A stretch of DNA of 64,000 nucleotides, taken from contig NZ_CP053928.1 of NCBI RefSeq assembly GCF_014108865.1, positions 4,836,001 through 4,900,000 on the forward strand, read 5' to 3'. The notes under the pieces are model-generated. The model was not told the origin of the DNA. It worked only from the letters and a program-made list of their open reading frames with translations, and searched no databases. The translations under genes were made by a program, and so were the position numbers. Positions 45,815-54,369 of this stretch are shown here, piece after piece; position 1 is the stretch's first letter, and each line of letters opens with the position of its first letter. The DNA comes from Nocardioides sp. WS12. GTDB lineage: Bacteria; Actinomycetota; Actinomycetes; Propionibacteriales; Nocardioidaceae.

Positions 45815-47731
45815 GTGTCGACGCCGCCCGTTCCCCAGCACTGCCCCACGCCTCGGGAACTCGACGACCTCGAATTGCTGACCTCCGGCGCCGCAGGGCC
45901 GATCGTCGGATTCAACGAACCGGGCAGCCCGATCACGCTCGACCTGCCGGAAGAGCTGTCCGTGCATCTCGACGAAGGCCTCGAGGTCGAGCTCGTCGAC
46001 CCCGAAGGCCTCCCCCTGGCGCGGATCGCCCAGACACTGCGCGGGCTCAGCGTGAGCCCCCTGGCCCACGCCGAGTTCGGACCGTTTCGTCGGCTCCACC
46101 TCAAGCCCGACGTCGTCCGCGCGACCTACGCCGGCCGCACCGTCGTCCCGGTGACCGACCTGATCACCGACACCCAGTTCGAGCAGTTGCGCACCCTCGG
46201 TCCCGTCCTGCTCGTCGCACTCGTCGGCAAGGGCACCCCGGCAGTCAGCCCGGTCGCGCTGCTGCGTGCCACGACCGAGGTCGCCAGCCTGATCGACGGA
46301 GCGGTGGTCGCCGTACCCCTGACCGATCACGGCACCGACGCCGACGCGTCCCTGCGCCGATCCGTGCTCGCGACGTACGCCGGCGCCGACACCCTGGTCG
46401 AGCTCGTTCCCGGCGGAGGACCGCTGGAGGCGCTGGCCGAGATCGACGCCCAGGAGCACCCCGGACCCGCCGACCGGGGCCTGGTGCTGTTCTTCACCGG
46501 TCTCTCGGGCAGCGGCAAGTCGACCCTCGCGCAAGCCCTCATGGACCGCCTGCTGGAGCAGGGGCACCGCTCCCTGACCAGCCTCGACGGGGACGTCGTA
46601 CGACGGAACCTGTCGGCCGGCCTGACCTTCTCCAAGGCCGACCGCGAAACCAACATCCGCCGGATCGGCTGGGTGGCCGCGGAGATCGCTCGCCACCGCG
46701 GTATTGCCGTGTGCAGCCCGATCGCGCCCTTCGACGAGACCCGGCAGCAGGTCCGCAGCATGGTCGAGGACGCTGGCGGCACGTTCTTCCTCGTCCACGT
46801 CGCGACCCCGCTCAAGGAATGCGAGCGACGCGACCGCAAGGGGCTCTACGCCAAGGCCCGCCGCGGGGAGATCCCCGAGTTCACCGGCATCTCCTCGCCG
46901 TACGAAGAGCCCGACGACGCAGACGTTCGCGTCGACACCACCGGTCGCAGCATCGACGAAGCCCTCGAGGACGTCACCCGCGCGCTCCGCGAGGCCGGTC
47001 ACCTCGACGTCCGTCTCGACACGGCCGACCTGGTCGGATCCGGGTTCACGACCACCGGGGCGGTCTCGACAGGCTCGACCAACGCGCGCTCGACCACCGG
47101 GGTCTCGAGCCACGGGGTCTCGACAAGCTCGACCAACGAGCGGTCGATCCGCGGGATGTCGACGAAATCGACCAGCGGGGACGCCCTCCGCGTCCTGTTC
47201 GTGTGTACGGCGAACATCTGCCGGTCGCCGTACATGGAACTGCGGGCGCGCGCGATCCTGGGCACGTCGACGCAGGTGGAGTTCACCAGCGCCGGCACCC
47301 ACGGTTTCCGTGCGCACGAGGTGGATCGCACCATGGCCACCGTCCTGACCAATCGTGGCGTCGGACCGGACCTGCTCTCGGGCTTCGTCAGCCAGCCGTT
47401 GACGCGCGAGCTCATCGCCCGGGCCGACCTGGTGCTCACGGCGGAGTCCTCCCACCGTGCCTTCGTCCTCGAAGAGGCGCCCGGCGCCTTCCGCAAGGTC
47501 TTCACCCTGGGCCAGTTCGCCGAGTCGATCGACCGGGTCGGCGCCTCGCTCACCGGCGCCGCGCTGGTGACGGCGGTGGGCCACCGGCGGGCCGGTGCCG
47601 TCGACGCCCATGACATCCGCGACCCCTACCGACGGGGCCGCGCGGCCGCAGAGGCCTCGGCCGACCAGATCGACTCTCTTCTCCAGGCCGTGCTCCCACG
47701 CCTGACCAGCGCCACGACAGGAAACGCATGA
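45815..47731 (+). CDS. adenylylsulfate kinase fused to a low-molecular-weight protein tyrosine phosphatase
   Basis: A 638-residue three-part protein. Residues ~15-205 resemble a degenerate ATP-sulfurylase N-terminal/PUA-like region (RIAQTLRGLSVSPLAHAEFG, VTDLITDTQFEQL). Residues ~222-400 are APS kinase CysC: P-loop GLSGSGKST, LDGDVVRRNLSAGLTFSKAD and FDETRQQVR. It makes PAPS from APS. Residues ~403-457 are a Ser/Thr-rich linker holding two family-A repeats. Residues ~458-630 are an LMW tyrosine phosphatase with P-loop Cys464 and Arg470 in CTANICRS and the acid DIRDPYRRG. The fusion is unusual. The stop overlaps the TauE-type transporter start (ATGA). It may couple sulfate activation to dephosphorylation of a tyrosine kinase such as that at 62785 (inference). 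Confidence 0.9.
   Translation: MSTPPVPQHCPTPRELDDLELLTSGAAGPIVGFNEPGSPITLDLPEELSVHLDEGLEVELVDPEGLPLARIAQTLRGLSVSPLAHAEFGPFRRLHLKPDVVRATYAGRTVVPVTDLITDTQFEQLRTLGPVLLVALVGKGTPAVSPVALLRATTEVASLIDGAVVAVPLTDHGTDADASLRRSVLATYAGADTLVELVPGGGPLEALAEIDAQEHPGPADRGLVLFFTGLSGSGKSTLAQALMDRLLEQGHRSLTSLDGDVVRRNLSAGLTFSKADRETNIRRIGWVAAEIARHRGIAVCSPIAPFDETRQQVRSMVEDAGGTFFLVHVATPLKECERRDRKGLYAKARRGEIPEFTGISSPYEEPDDADVRVDTTGRSIDEALEDVTRALREAGHLDVRLDTADLVGSGFTTTGAVSTGSTNARSTTGVSSHGVSTSSTNERSIRGMSTKSTSGDALRVLFVCTANICRSPYMELRARAILGTSTQVEFTSAGTHGFRAHEVDRTMATVLTNRGVGPDLLSGFVSQPLTRELIARADLVLTAESSHRAFVLEEAPGAFRKVFTLGQFAESIDRVGASLTGAALVTAVGHRRAGAVDAHDIRDPYRRGRAAAEASADQIDSLLQAVLPRLTSATTGNA
47062..47136. repeat. two family-A repeats in the fusion-protein linker
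   Basis: Copies at 47062-47082 (GGTCTCGACAGGCTCGACCAA) and 47116-47136 (same with AAGCTC). They are translated as VSTGSTN and VSTSSTN in the linker between APS kinase and phosphatase domains. Confidence 0.9.
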
Positions 47732-48729
47732 GCGAGTGGATCACCCTGACGGCGCTCTCGATCATGGTCGCCGGCTTCCTCGTCGGCATCGTGGTCGGTC
47801 TGACCGGCATGGGCGGCGGCGCCCTGATGACGCCCGCACTGATCTTCCTCGGCGTCGGCCACACCTCGGCGATCGTGACCGCCGACCTCACGGCAGCGGC
47901 GATCTACAAGACCGGCGGCGCGATCACGCATGCCCGCGAGGGATCACCGAACTTCCGCCTGGCCGGCTGGCTGATCGCCGGCTCGGTGCCGATGGCGTTC
48001 GTGGGGCCCTACCTCGCCAACGCGCTGACCGATGATCCCGAGCAGCTCGAGTCGACCCTGAAGCTCTGCATCGGCATCGCGCTGCTGTTCGCCGCGTCGA
48101 CGTACGCGCTGAGGATCTACATCAACCTGCGGCGGGTGGAACGCGGTGGCGTCCAGCCCGACGACAACCCGCACATCCGTCCGCTCCCGACCCTGCTGGT
48201 CGGAATGCTCGGCGGCCTGCTCGTCGGCGTGACCAGCGTCGGCTCGGGATCGGTCATCATGATCGCGCTGCTGATGATGTACCCCGGGCTGTCGGCCCTC
48301 CGGCTCGTCGGCACCGACCTCGTCCAGGCCGTCCCGCTGGTCCTGAGCGCCGCGCTGGCCAATATCGCGATCCACGGCCTGGACTGGGCCCTGCTGGTCC
48401 CGCTGGTGATCGGTTCGGTCCCCGGCACGCTGCTCGGGTCGCGGCTCGCGCCGCGCGTGCCTCAGTCGTTCATCCGGCGCGGCATCGTGATCGTGCTGAC
48501 CATGTCCGGCGTCGCCCTGCTCTTCAAGTCCGGCCTGCACCCGTTCGGGGAAGGTCACGAGACGCTCGAAGCAATGCTCGTCGCGGCCATCGGCCTGGCC
48601 ATGCTGGTGCTGGTGCCGTTCGTCTGGGGAATGATCCGCAAGCGGCACGGCATGCCGATGTTCGGCGCACCGACGGTCGCCGAGATCGAGGCGCTCCGTC
48701 CGGAGGACAGGGCGTCGAAACCCGCCTGA
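47728..48729 (+). CDS. TauE/SafE-family sulfite or organic-anion exporter
   Basis: A 333-residue membrane protein with about eight hydrophobic helices in two related halves, each opening with the TauE/SafE signature: GIVVGLTGMGGGALMTPALI and GGLLVGVTSVGSGSVIMIAL. The family exports sulfite, sulfoacetate or other small anions. It overlaps the APS kinase/phosphatase fusion gene by ATGA, so it is co-expressed with PAPS synthesis. That suggests transport of a sulfur compound, either uptake of sulfate or relief of toxic sulfite (inference). The C-terminal tail after the last helix is short and basic then acidic. A small membrane-peptide gene converges on its 3' end. Confidence 0.9.
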   Translation: MSEWITLTALSIMVAGFLVGIVVGLTGMGGGALMTPALIFLGVGHTSAIVTADLTAAAIYKTGGAITHAREGSPNFRLAGWLIAGSVPMAFVGPYLANALTDDPEQLESTLKLCIGIALLFAASTYALRIYINLRRVERGGVQPDDNPHIRPLPTLLVGMLGGLLVGVTSVGSGSVIMIALLMMYPGLSALRLVGTDLVQAVPLVLSAALANIAIHGLDWALLVPLVIGSVPGTLLGSRLAPRVPQSFIRRGIVIVLTMSGVALLFKSGLHPFGEGHETLEAMLVAAIGLAMLVLVPFVWGMIRKRHGMPMFGAPTVAEIEALRPEDRASKPA

Positions 48730-48741
48730 CGACGGGCCGCG

Positions 48742-48879
48742 TCAGTGCGTGACGGGTGACAGCGGGAGAGGGTCGCCCTCGAACTGGAACGGCTGCGCAG
48801 CGGCAGCGTGGGCAAGCCCAAAGGTCACCGCGGCCGCAGCAGCGACCCAGACGGTTCCGATACCCAACAACATCTCCAT
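48742..48879 (-). CDS. single-pass small membrane protein
   Basis: A 45-residue open frame starting MEMLLGIGTVWVAAAAAVTF at 48879 with GGAGAGG upstream. One hydrophobic helix of about 20 residues (LLGIGTVWVAAAAAVTFGLA) is followed by a short polar tail (QFEGDPLPLSPVTH). No family is recognised. Its size, topology and start signal fit a real membrane microprotein, but coding evidence at this length is weak. It converges on the TauE-type gene with 12 bp between. Confidence 0.5.
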   Translation of the reverse strand: MEMLLGIGTVWVAAAAAVTFGLAHAAAAQPFQFEGDPLPLSPVTH

Positions 48880-48997
48880 GGCTGACCACCTCTCCCCTCC
48901 AAGGTAGCCCGGGGATCCGAAGGAACCCATCAGCCAAACGGTGCGTCCTGTGATGGTTCTTTGGTACTAGGGCGGGTCGGGACCCCGTCCTTCGCGG

Positions 48998-50164
48998 TCA
49001 GTCGCGGCCGTAGATGTCCCTCGTATAGACCTTCGCCGCCACGTCGTCGAGCAGTTCGCAACGGCGGTTGGTGATGATCACGTCGGCCTTCTCCTTGAAC
49101 TCCTCGAGGTCGCGGATGACCTTGGAGTTGAAGAACCGCTTCTGGTCGAGCTCGGGCTCGAAGACGATCACCTTCACGCCCCGCGCCTTGATCCGCTTCA
49201 TCACGCCCTGGACGGCCGATTCACGGAAGTTGTCCGAACCCGCCTTCATCGTCAACCGGTAGATGCCGACGACCTTCGGGTTGCGGCGCAGGACGTCGTC
49301 GGCGATGAACTCCTTGCGGGTGGTGTTCGCCTCCACGATCGCGCTGATCAGGTTCTGAGGCACCGACTGGTAGTTCGCCTGGAGTTGGCGGGTGTCCTTG
49401 GGCAGGCAGTAGCCGCCGTACCCGAACGACGGGTTGTTGTAGTGCCCGCCGATCCGTGGGTCGAGGCCGACGCCCTCGATGATCTGGCTCGTCGCGAGCC
49501 CGTGGGTCGCGGCGTAGGTGTCGAGTTCATTGAAGTAGGCGACCCGCAACGCGAGGTAGGTGTTGGCGAAGAGCTTGATCGCCTCGGCCTCCGTCGACCC
49601 CGTGAACAGCACGGGCACGTCCTCGTCGAGTGCCGCCTGCACCAGCAGCTTGGCGAACAACCGACCGGCCTCGGTGTCCGAACCGATCACGATCCGCGAC
49701 GGGTGCAGGTTGTCGTGCAGCGCCCGACCCTCACGCAGGAACTCCGGGCTGAACAGGATCGAGGCTCCGGGGTGCAGGTCGCGCAGCGTGTTGGTGTAGC
49801 CGACCGGCACCGTGGACTTGATGACGATCGTCGCCGCCGGGTTGGCGGCGAGCGCGTCGGCGGTGACCTTCTCGACGGTGCTCGTGTCGAAGTAGTTGGT
49901 CTCGGGGTCGTAGTTCGTCGGCGTCGCCACCACGACGTACGACGCGTCGGCGTAGGCCGCCTTGCGATCGCGCGTTGCGTGCAGGGACAGGTCGCCTCGG
50001 GCCAGGTACGCCTCGAGGTCGACATCGACGATGGGCGAGCGCCCCTCGTTGACTGCCGTCACCCGGTCCGCGTTGACGTCGAGGACCGTGACGTCGTTGA
50101 ACCGGGACAGCAGCACCGCATTGGAGAGTCCGACGTAGCCGGCTCCGACCACAGTGATCTTCAT
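48998..50164 (-). CDS. ugd: nucleotide-sugar 6-dehydrogenase (UDP-glucose/GDP-mannose type)
   Basis: A 388-residue dehydrogenase with the family's three domains: NAD-binding MKITVVGAGYVGLSNAVLL, central VVVATPTNYDPETNYFDTS and IVIKSTVPVGYTNTLRDL, PEFLREGRALHDNLHPSRIV, and the catalytic cysteine in GYGGYCLPKD. The YRLTMKAGSDNFRESAVQGV block near the end is typical of UDP-glucose 6-dehydrogenases that make UDP-glucuronic acid for capsules. It is a single gene with GGAAG just before the ATG. Its product would feed uronic-acid-containing polysaccharide, in line with the surrounding GT61, rml and BY-kinase genes. Confidence 0.92.
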   Translation of the reverse strand: MKITVVGAGYVGLSNAVLLSRFNDVTVLDVNADRVTAVNEGRSPIVDVDLEAYLARGDLSLHATRDRKAAYADASYVVVATPTNYDPETNYFDTSTVEKVTADALAANPAATIVIKSTVPVGYTNTLRDLHPGASILFSPEFLREGRALHDNLHPSRIVIGSDTEAGRLFAKLLVQAALDEDVPVLFTGSTEAEAIKLFANTYLALRVAYFNELDTYAATHGLATSQIIEGVGLDPRIGGHYNNPSFGYGGYCLPKDTRQLQANYQSVPQNLISAIVEANTTRKEFIADDVLRRNPKVVGIYRLTMKAGSDNFRESAVQGVMKRIKARGVKVIVFEPELDQKRFFNSKVIRDLEEFKEKADVIITNRRCELLDDVAAKVYTRDIYGRD

Positions 50165-50250
50165 GCTTCCGACGGTGAGCGACCGCCCTGAACGATCGTG
50201 TACGACGACGTGAAGTGCACGTGGCGACGAGACGCACGCTCAGCGGCAGG

Positions 50251-51054
50251 TCACCGGCGGGGCCCTGACTGGTCCCAGTCCCACAGGCACGAGATGGGCA
50301 GGCCCCACATCCCCGGCCGTTGCTGGTGGCCGCGGGGTGACGTGTTGAGCACGATGCCCCCGCGAAAGCGGGAGCCGGCCCGGACGGCAAGGGCCTCGAG
50401 CGCCTCGAACTGGTGCGGCCGGAAGCTGCTCGCCGTGCGCACCTCGATGCCGTAGACGCTGTTGTCGGGGAGTTCGATGACCAGGTCGACCTCGAGCCCG
50501 TTGCGCTCACGCAGGTGGCTCACCCGGTGCTCGACGGCACTCTCGGGCTGCTGGCGGAGGAGTTCGGCCGCGACGATGCCCTCCAGCATCGGAGCCAGCC
50601 GGCTACGGCCCTGGAACGCGACCAGCTCCTCCATCGGCACCCCTGCGAGGTGACGCGCAATGGCGGGATCGTCGAACACCACACGCGGGCGACCGATGGC
50701 CCGCTTGGCCACCGGCGAGCGGCAACCGGGCACGAGACGGACCAGGCCGAGATCGACGAGGACGTCGACGTACGGCGACAGGGTGGTCGCCGGGATGCCC
50801 GCGGCGCCCGCCACCCGGGCCTTGTTGAGCTCGCCGGACGGCGGGTCGGCGAGGGCCGTGGCCAGGGCCAGGACCCGGGCCGGATCCACCCGCCGCAGCG
50901 CCTTCGCCCGGCGGTGGGCGAGGCGGTGGAGGTCACGCGAGATGCCGTCGCGCGGGGCCATCAGGTCGACGTACTCCGTGATTCCCCAGCGGGACCGGAC
51001 TTCTCCGGGGACCGACGCCCGGGAGCCCAGACGGGCAAGAAAGTCGGCGGTCAC
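50251..51054 (-). CDS. stand-alone DUF4143 domain protein
   Basis: A 267-residue protein corresponding to the C-terminal half of the AAA-ATPase/DUF4143 family; the N-terminal Walker ATPase half is absent. The start GTG at 51054 is supported by TAGACT 7 nt upstream (leaderless), so the shortness is not an artefact of start choice. Visible parts are a winged-helix-like segment (ARVAGAAGIPATTLSPYVDV), LVDLGLVRLVPG and the nuclease-fold-like NGLEVDLVIELPDNSVYGIE, which ends in a PD-(D/E)xK-type strand: Glu, then Asp-Leu-Val-Ile-Glu. Possible role: a restriction-endonuclease-like domain acting on DNA, or part of a toxin-like system; unproven. It diverges from cysD. Confidence 0.75.
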   Translation of the reverse strand: MTADFLARLGSRASVPGEVRSRWGITEYVDLMAPRDGISRDLHRLAHRRAKALRRVDPARVLALATALADPPSGELNKARVAGAAGIPATTLSPYVDVLVDLGLVRLVPGCRSPVAKRAIGRPRVVFDDPAIARHLAGVPMEELVAFQGRSRLAPMLEGIVAAELLRQQPESAVEHRVSHLRERNGLEVDLVIELPDNSVYGIEVRTASSFRPHQFEALEALAVRAGSRFRGGIVLNTSPRGHQQRPGMWGLPISCLWDWDQSGPRR

Positions 51055-51061
51055 GGCCCGA

Positions 51062-51067
51062 AGTCTA
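51062..51067 (-). promoter_or_regulatory. leaderless -10 element of the DUF4143 gene
   Basis: Minus-strand TAGACT followed by exactly 7 nt and the GTG at 51054. It settles the start of the unusually short DUF4143 gene. Confidence 0.6.
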
Positions 51068-51153
51068 GAAGCCTTCCGCCTCAAACTCGTAGATTTGTCT
51101 ACAGAGACGGCTTTGATGTCTCGCTGACAGGCGCTGCATGGCACGATGCGCGG

Positions 51154-52068
51154 GTGACTCAGACACGTACCGACTACCGCCTGAGCCAGCTGGACCAGCT
51201 GGAGGCCGAGTCGATCCACATCTTCCGCGAGGTTGCGGCCGAGTTCGAGAAGCCGGTCCTGATGTTCTCGGGCGGCAAGGACTCCATCGTGATGCTCCGC
51301 CTGGCGGAGAAGGCGTTCTTCCCGGCGAAGATCCCGTTCTCGATCCTGCAGGTGGACACCGGCCTGGACTTCCCCGAGGTCATGGAGACCCGTGACCGCT
51401 GGGTCAGCCGCCTCGGCGTGAACCTCGTGGTGGCGAGCATCGACGACGCGATCAAGAACGGGATCATCCCCGACGCCGCGAAGATCAGCCGCAACCGCCT
51501 CCAGATCCCGACCCTGCTCAACGCGATCGAGGAGAACGGCTTCACCGCCGCCTTCGGTGGCGGACGCCGCGACGAGGAGAAGGCCCGCGCCAAGGAGCGC
51601 GTCTACTCCCACCGCGACGAGTTCGGCCAGTGGGACCCGAAGATGCAGCGCCCCGAGCTGTGGAGCCTCTACAACGGGCGCCTCCACGAGGGCGAGCACA
51701 TGCGGATCTTCCCGATCTCGAACTGGACCGAGCTGGACGTCTGGGACTACATCGGTCGCGAGAACATCGAGATCCCCAACATCTACTTCAGCCACCAGCG
51801 CCGCGTCTTCGAACGCGACGGCATGCTGATGACCGAGACCCCGCTCAACCCGCTGCGCGACGGCGAGGTCGTCACGGAGCGCACCGTCCGCTACCGCACC
51901 TGCGGCGACATCACCCTGACCGGCTGCGTCGAGAGCACCGCCTCCACGATCGCGGAGATCATCGACGAGGTCGCCGTGGCGAAGAAGACCGAGCGCGGCG
52001 CCACCCGTGGCGACGACCGGTTCTCCGAGGCCGCCATGGAAGACCGCAAGAAGGAAGGCTACTTCTGA
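51154..52068 (+). CDS. cysD: sulfate adenylyltransferase subunit 2
   Basis: A 304-residue PAPS-reductase-family protein. The GTG at 51154 gives VTQTRTDYRLSQLDQLEAES, the family's start; CACGAT lies 6 nt upstream, a possible leaderless -10. The PP-loop is in VLMFSGGKDSIVMLRL. Other blocks are FGGGRRDEEKARAKERV, PISNWTELDVWDYI and the CysD-type RYRTCGDITLTGCVES. With CysN it forms ATP sulfurylase, making APS from ATP and sulfate. It overlaps cysN by one base (TGATG). The APS kinase for the next step is the fusion protein encoded at 45815. Confidence 0.96.
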   Translation: MTQTRTDYRLSQLDQLEAESIHIFREVAAEFEKPVLMFSGGKDSIVMLRLAEKAFFPAKIPFSILQVDTGLDFPEVMETRDRWVSRLGVNLVVASIDDAIKNGIIPDAAKISRNRLQIPTLLNAIEENGFTAAFGGGRRDEEKARAKERVYSHRDEFGQWDPKMQRPELWSLYNGRLHEGEHMRIFPISNWTELDVWDYIGRENIEIPNIYFSHQRRVFERDGMLMTETPLNPLRDGEVVTERTVRYRTCGDITLTGCVESTASTIAEIIDEVAVAKKTERGATRGDDRFSEAAMEDRKKEGYF

Positions 52069-53348
52069 TGGGCATCGACACCACGCGGGACACCACGCAC
52101 CGCATGGACCTGCTGCGCTTTGCCACCGCAGGTTCGGTGGACGACGGGAAGTCGACCCTCATCGGGCGCCTCCTGCTCGACTCGAAGGCGATCTTCGAGG
52201 ACCAGCTTGAGGCCGTCGAGGCCACGAGCACGGCCAAGGGCTACGACTACACCGACCTGGCGCTGTTGACCGACGGGCTGCGCTCGGAACGCGAGCAGGG
52301 CATCACCATCGATGTCGCCTACCGCTACTTCGCGACGCCGAACCGCAAGTTCATCATCGCCGACACCCCGGGCCACGTGCAGTACACCCGCAACATGGTC
52401 ACCGGCGCCTCGACCGCCGACCTCGGCCTGGTGCTCGTCGACGCCCGCCAGGGCCTGACCGAGCAGTCCCGCCGCCACGCAGTGATCCTGTCGCTGCTCC
52501 GGGTCCCGCACCTGGTGCTGGCCGTCAACAAGATGGACCTCGTCGACTACGACCAGAAGGTCTACGACGACATCTACCGTGAGTTCACGCAGTTCGCGAC
52601 CAAGCTGAACGTGCCGGACCTCGAGGTCATCCCGATCTCGGCGCTGTCGGGCGACAACGTCGTGAACCGCTCCGAGAACATGCCGTGGTACTCCGGTCCC
52701 ACGCTGATGCACCACCTCGAGCACGTGCACGTCGCGTCCGACCGCGACCTGATCGACGCCCGGTTCCCGGTGCAGTACGTCATCCGGCCCAAGTCCGACG
52801 AGTACCACGACTACCGCGGCTACGCCGGACAGGTCGCCGGTGGCGTCCTGAAGCCCGGCGACGAGGTCGTCGTACTGCCCTCGGGCATGACGTCGAAGAT
52901 CTCGAAGATCGACCTCTTCGACGAGGACATCGCCGAAGCGTTCCCGCCGATGAGCGTGACCATCCACCTCGAGGATGACGTCGACGTCTCGCGCGGCGAC
53001 ATGATCGCTCGCGTGCGGAATGCGCCGACGCCGACCCAGGACATCGACGCGATGATCTGCTGGATGACGACCGCACCGCTGCTGCCCCGCCAGAAGCTGG
53101 CGATCAAGCACACGACCCGCACGGGTCGGGCGCTGGTGAAGGACATCCAGTACCGCCTGGACGTCAACACGCTGCACCGCGATCAGGAGACCAAGGAACT
53201 CGGCGTCAACGAGATCGGTCGCGTCACGCTGCGTACGACGGTCCCGCTGCTCGTCGACCCGTACTCGAAGAACCGCACCACCGGGTCCTTCATCCTGATC
53301 GACGAGGCGACCGGCATCACCGTCGGCGCCGGCATGATCAACGGCTGA
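52068..53348 (+). CDS. cysN: sulfate adenylyltransferase subunit 1 (GTPase)
   Basis: A 426-residue translational-GTPase-like protein starting MGIDTTRDTTHRMDLL. G-motifs are GSVDDGKSTLIGRLLL (G1), DVAYRYFA preceded by EQGITI (G2), ADTPGHVQYTRNM (G3) and NKMDLVDY (G4), followed by EF-Tu-like beta-barrels. GTP hydrolysis drives sulfate adenylylation by CysD. It is a stand-alone CysN, without the fused CysC domain found in some bacteria, which fits the separate CysC-phosphatase fusion 4 kb upstream. A strong terminator with T-run follows. Confidence 0.96.
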   Translation: MGIDTTRDTTHRMDLLRFATAGSVDDGKSTLIGRLLLDSKAIFEDQLEAVEATSTAKGYDYTDLALLTDGLRSEREQGITIDVAYRYFATPNRKFIIADTPGHVQYTRNMVTGASTADLGLVLVDARQGLTEQSRRHAVILSLLRVPHLVLAVNKMDLVDYDQKVYDDIYREFTQFATKLNVPDLEVIPISALSGDNVVNRSENMPWYSGPTLMHHLEHVHVASDRDLIDARFPVQYVIRPKSDEYHDYRGYAGQVAGGVLKPGDEVVVLPSGMTSKISKIDLFDEDIAEAFPPMSVTIHLEDDVDVSRGDMIARVRNAPTPTQDIDAMICWMTTAPLLPRQKLAIKHTTRTGRALVKDIQYRLDVNTLHRDQETKELGVNEIGRVTLRTTVPLLVDPYSKNRTTGSFILIDEATGITVGAGMING

Positions 53349-53361
53349 CTCGCACAGCAAA

Positions 53362-53402
53362 CGGCGCCCGTCCCCTGAGGGGGCGGGCGCCGTGCCATTT
53401 TT
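53362..53402 (+). terminator. rho-independent terminator of cysDN
   Basis: A GC-rich stem CGGCGCCCG(T)CCCC / GGGGCGGGCGCCG (53362-53375 with 53380-53392, one bulged T), loop TGAG, then TGCCATTTTTG. It is a classic intrinsic terminator with a T-run, placed 14 bp after the cysN stop and just before the convergent ygfZ stop. Confidence 0.9.
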
Positions 53403-53409
53403 GCGGGCG

Positions 53410-54369
53410 TTACCGCCGGGGCCGGAAGTGCAGCCCGACCTCGGGGTCGACCAGGACCTCCTGGGCGGCCGGCAGGCCGTCGACCTCGAGCTGCACGGTG
53501 ATGTCCGTGTTGCGCTTGAGCAGGGCCAGCGCGATCGGGCCGAGTTCGTGGTGCCGCGCCGAGGAGCCCACGGCCCCGACCGCACGACCGCCGTCAGCGG
53601 GGACGATCTCGGAGCCGGGCTTCGGCAGCCGGTTCTCCGAACCGTCCAGGTGCAGCAACGTCAGCCGGCGCGGGGGACGGCCGATGTTGTGGACGCGCGC
53701 CACCGTCTCCTGTCCGCGGTAGCAGCCCTTGTCCATGTGGACGGCCGACCACGGTTCCTCGCTCGCCAGCCAGCCGACCTCGTTCGGAATGGTGCGCTCG
53801 TCGGTGTCGAGACCGAAGCGCGGCTCGCCCCGCTCGATCCGCAACGCCTCGAACGCCCAGAAGCCCGCCGCCGGCCCGGCCGCTTCGGCGTACGTCGCCA
53901 GCTGCTCCCGCGGGACGAGGTCGTACTTGCCGGGCGGGCGCCAGGCCACCGCGAGGTCGCCGGTCACGTCGCTCATCTCGACGCGGCTCATGAACTTCAT
54001 CCGTTCGAGGTACTCGATCAGTGCCGCCGCACGACCGGGTTCGGTGTGCGCCGTGAACGACTCGCCGTCGTCGACGCCGGTGAACGCGTGCTCGACGTGC
54101 CCCTGCGGGCTGAGCACCAGCGCGGAGATCCAGCGGCCGGGCTCGAGGCCCTCGAAGAACTGGGTGGTGAGGGCGTGCAGCCAGGTCAGCCGGTCCGGGC
54201 CGCTGATCCGCAGCACGTCACGGTGGGACAGGTCGACGAAGCCCTCGCCGGCCGCGAGTGCGCGCTGTTCGCCGAACAGGCTGCCGTAGTGGGCGGCCAC
54301 GCCGGCGTCGATGCCGTCGCCGGCGACGGCACCCGGAAGGGCGAGGAGCGGGCTGGTGGGGCTGGTCAT
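53410..54369 (-). CDS. ygfZ: folate-binding protein YgfZ/CAF17 family
   Basis: A 319-residue GcvT-like protein. Key motifs are ISGPDRLTWLHALTTQFFEG at the N-terminus and the family's fingerprint MDKGCYRGQETVARVHNIGR, with the conserved cysteine that marks YgfZ. It uses tetrahydrofolate to help repair or assemble some iron-sulfur enzymes. It is the last gene of the nitrobindin-fur-cytidylyltransferase-ygfZ operon, starting at an ATGA overlap. The mycobacterial equivalent (Rv0811c) is in a similar neighbourhood near the nitrobindin Rv0813c, supporting orthology (established by position, not by alignment). Confidence 0.92.
   Translation of the reverse strand: MTSPTSPLLALPGAVAGDGIDAGVAAHYGSLFGEQRALAAGEGFVDLSHRDVLRISGPDRLTWLHALTTQFFEGLEPGRWISALVLSPQGHVEHAFTGVDDGESFTAHTEPGRAAALIEYLERMKFMSRVEMSDVTGDLAVAWRPPGKYDLVPREQLATYAEAAGPAAGFWAFEALRIERGEPRFGLDTDERTIPNEVGWLASEEPWSAVHMDKGCYRGQETVARVHNIGRPPRRLTLLHLDGSENRLPKPGSEIVPADGGRAVGAVGSSARHHELGPIALALLKRNTDITVQLEVDGLPAAQEVLVDPEVGLHFRPRR

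Noticed and set aside
45698..47611. 637-codon minus-strand frame
   Set aside because: Antisense of the CysC/phosphatase fusion; composition and lack of motifs mark it as a shadow.
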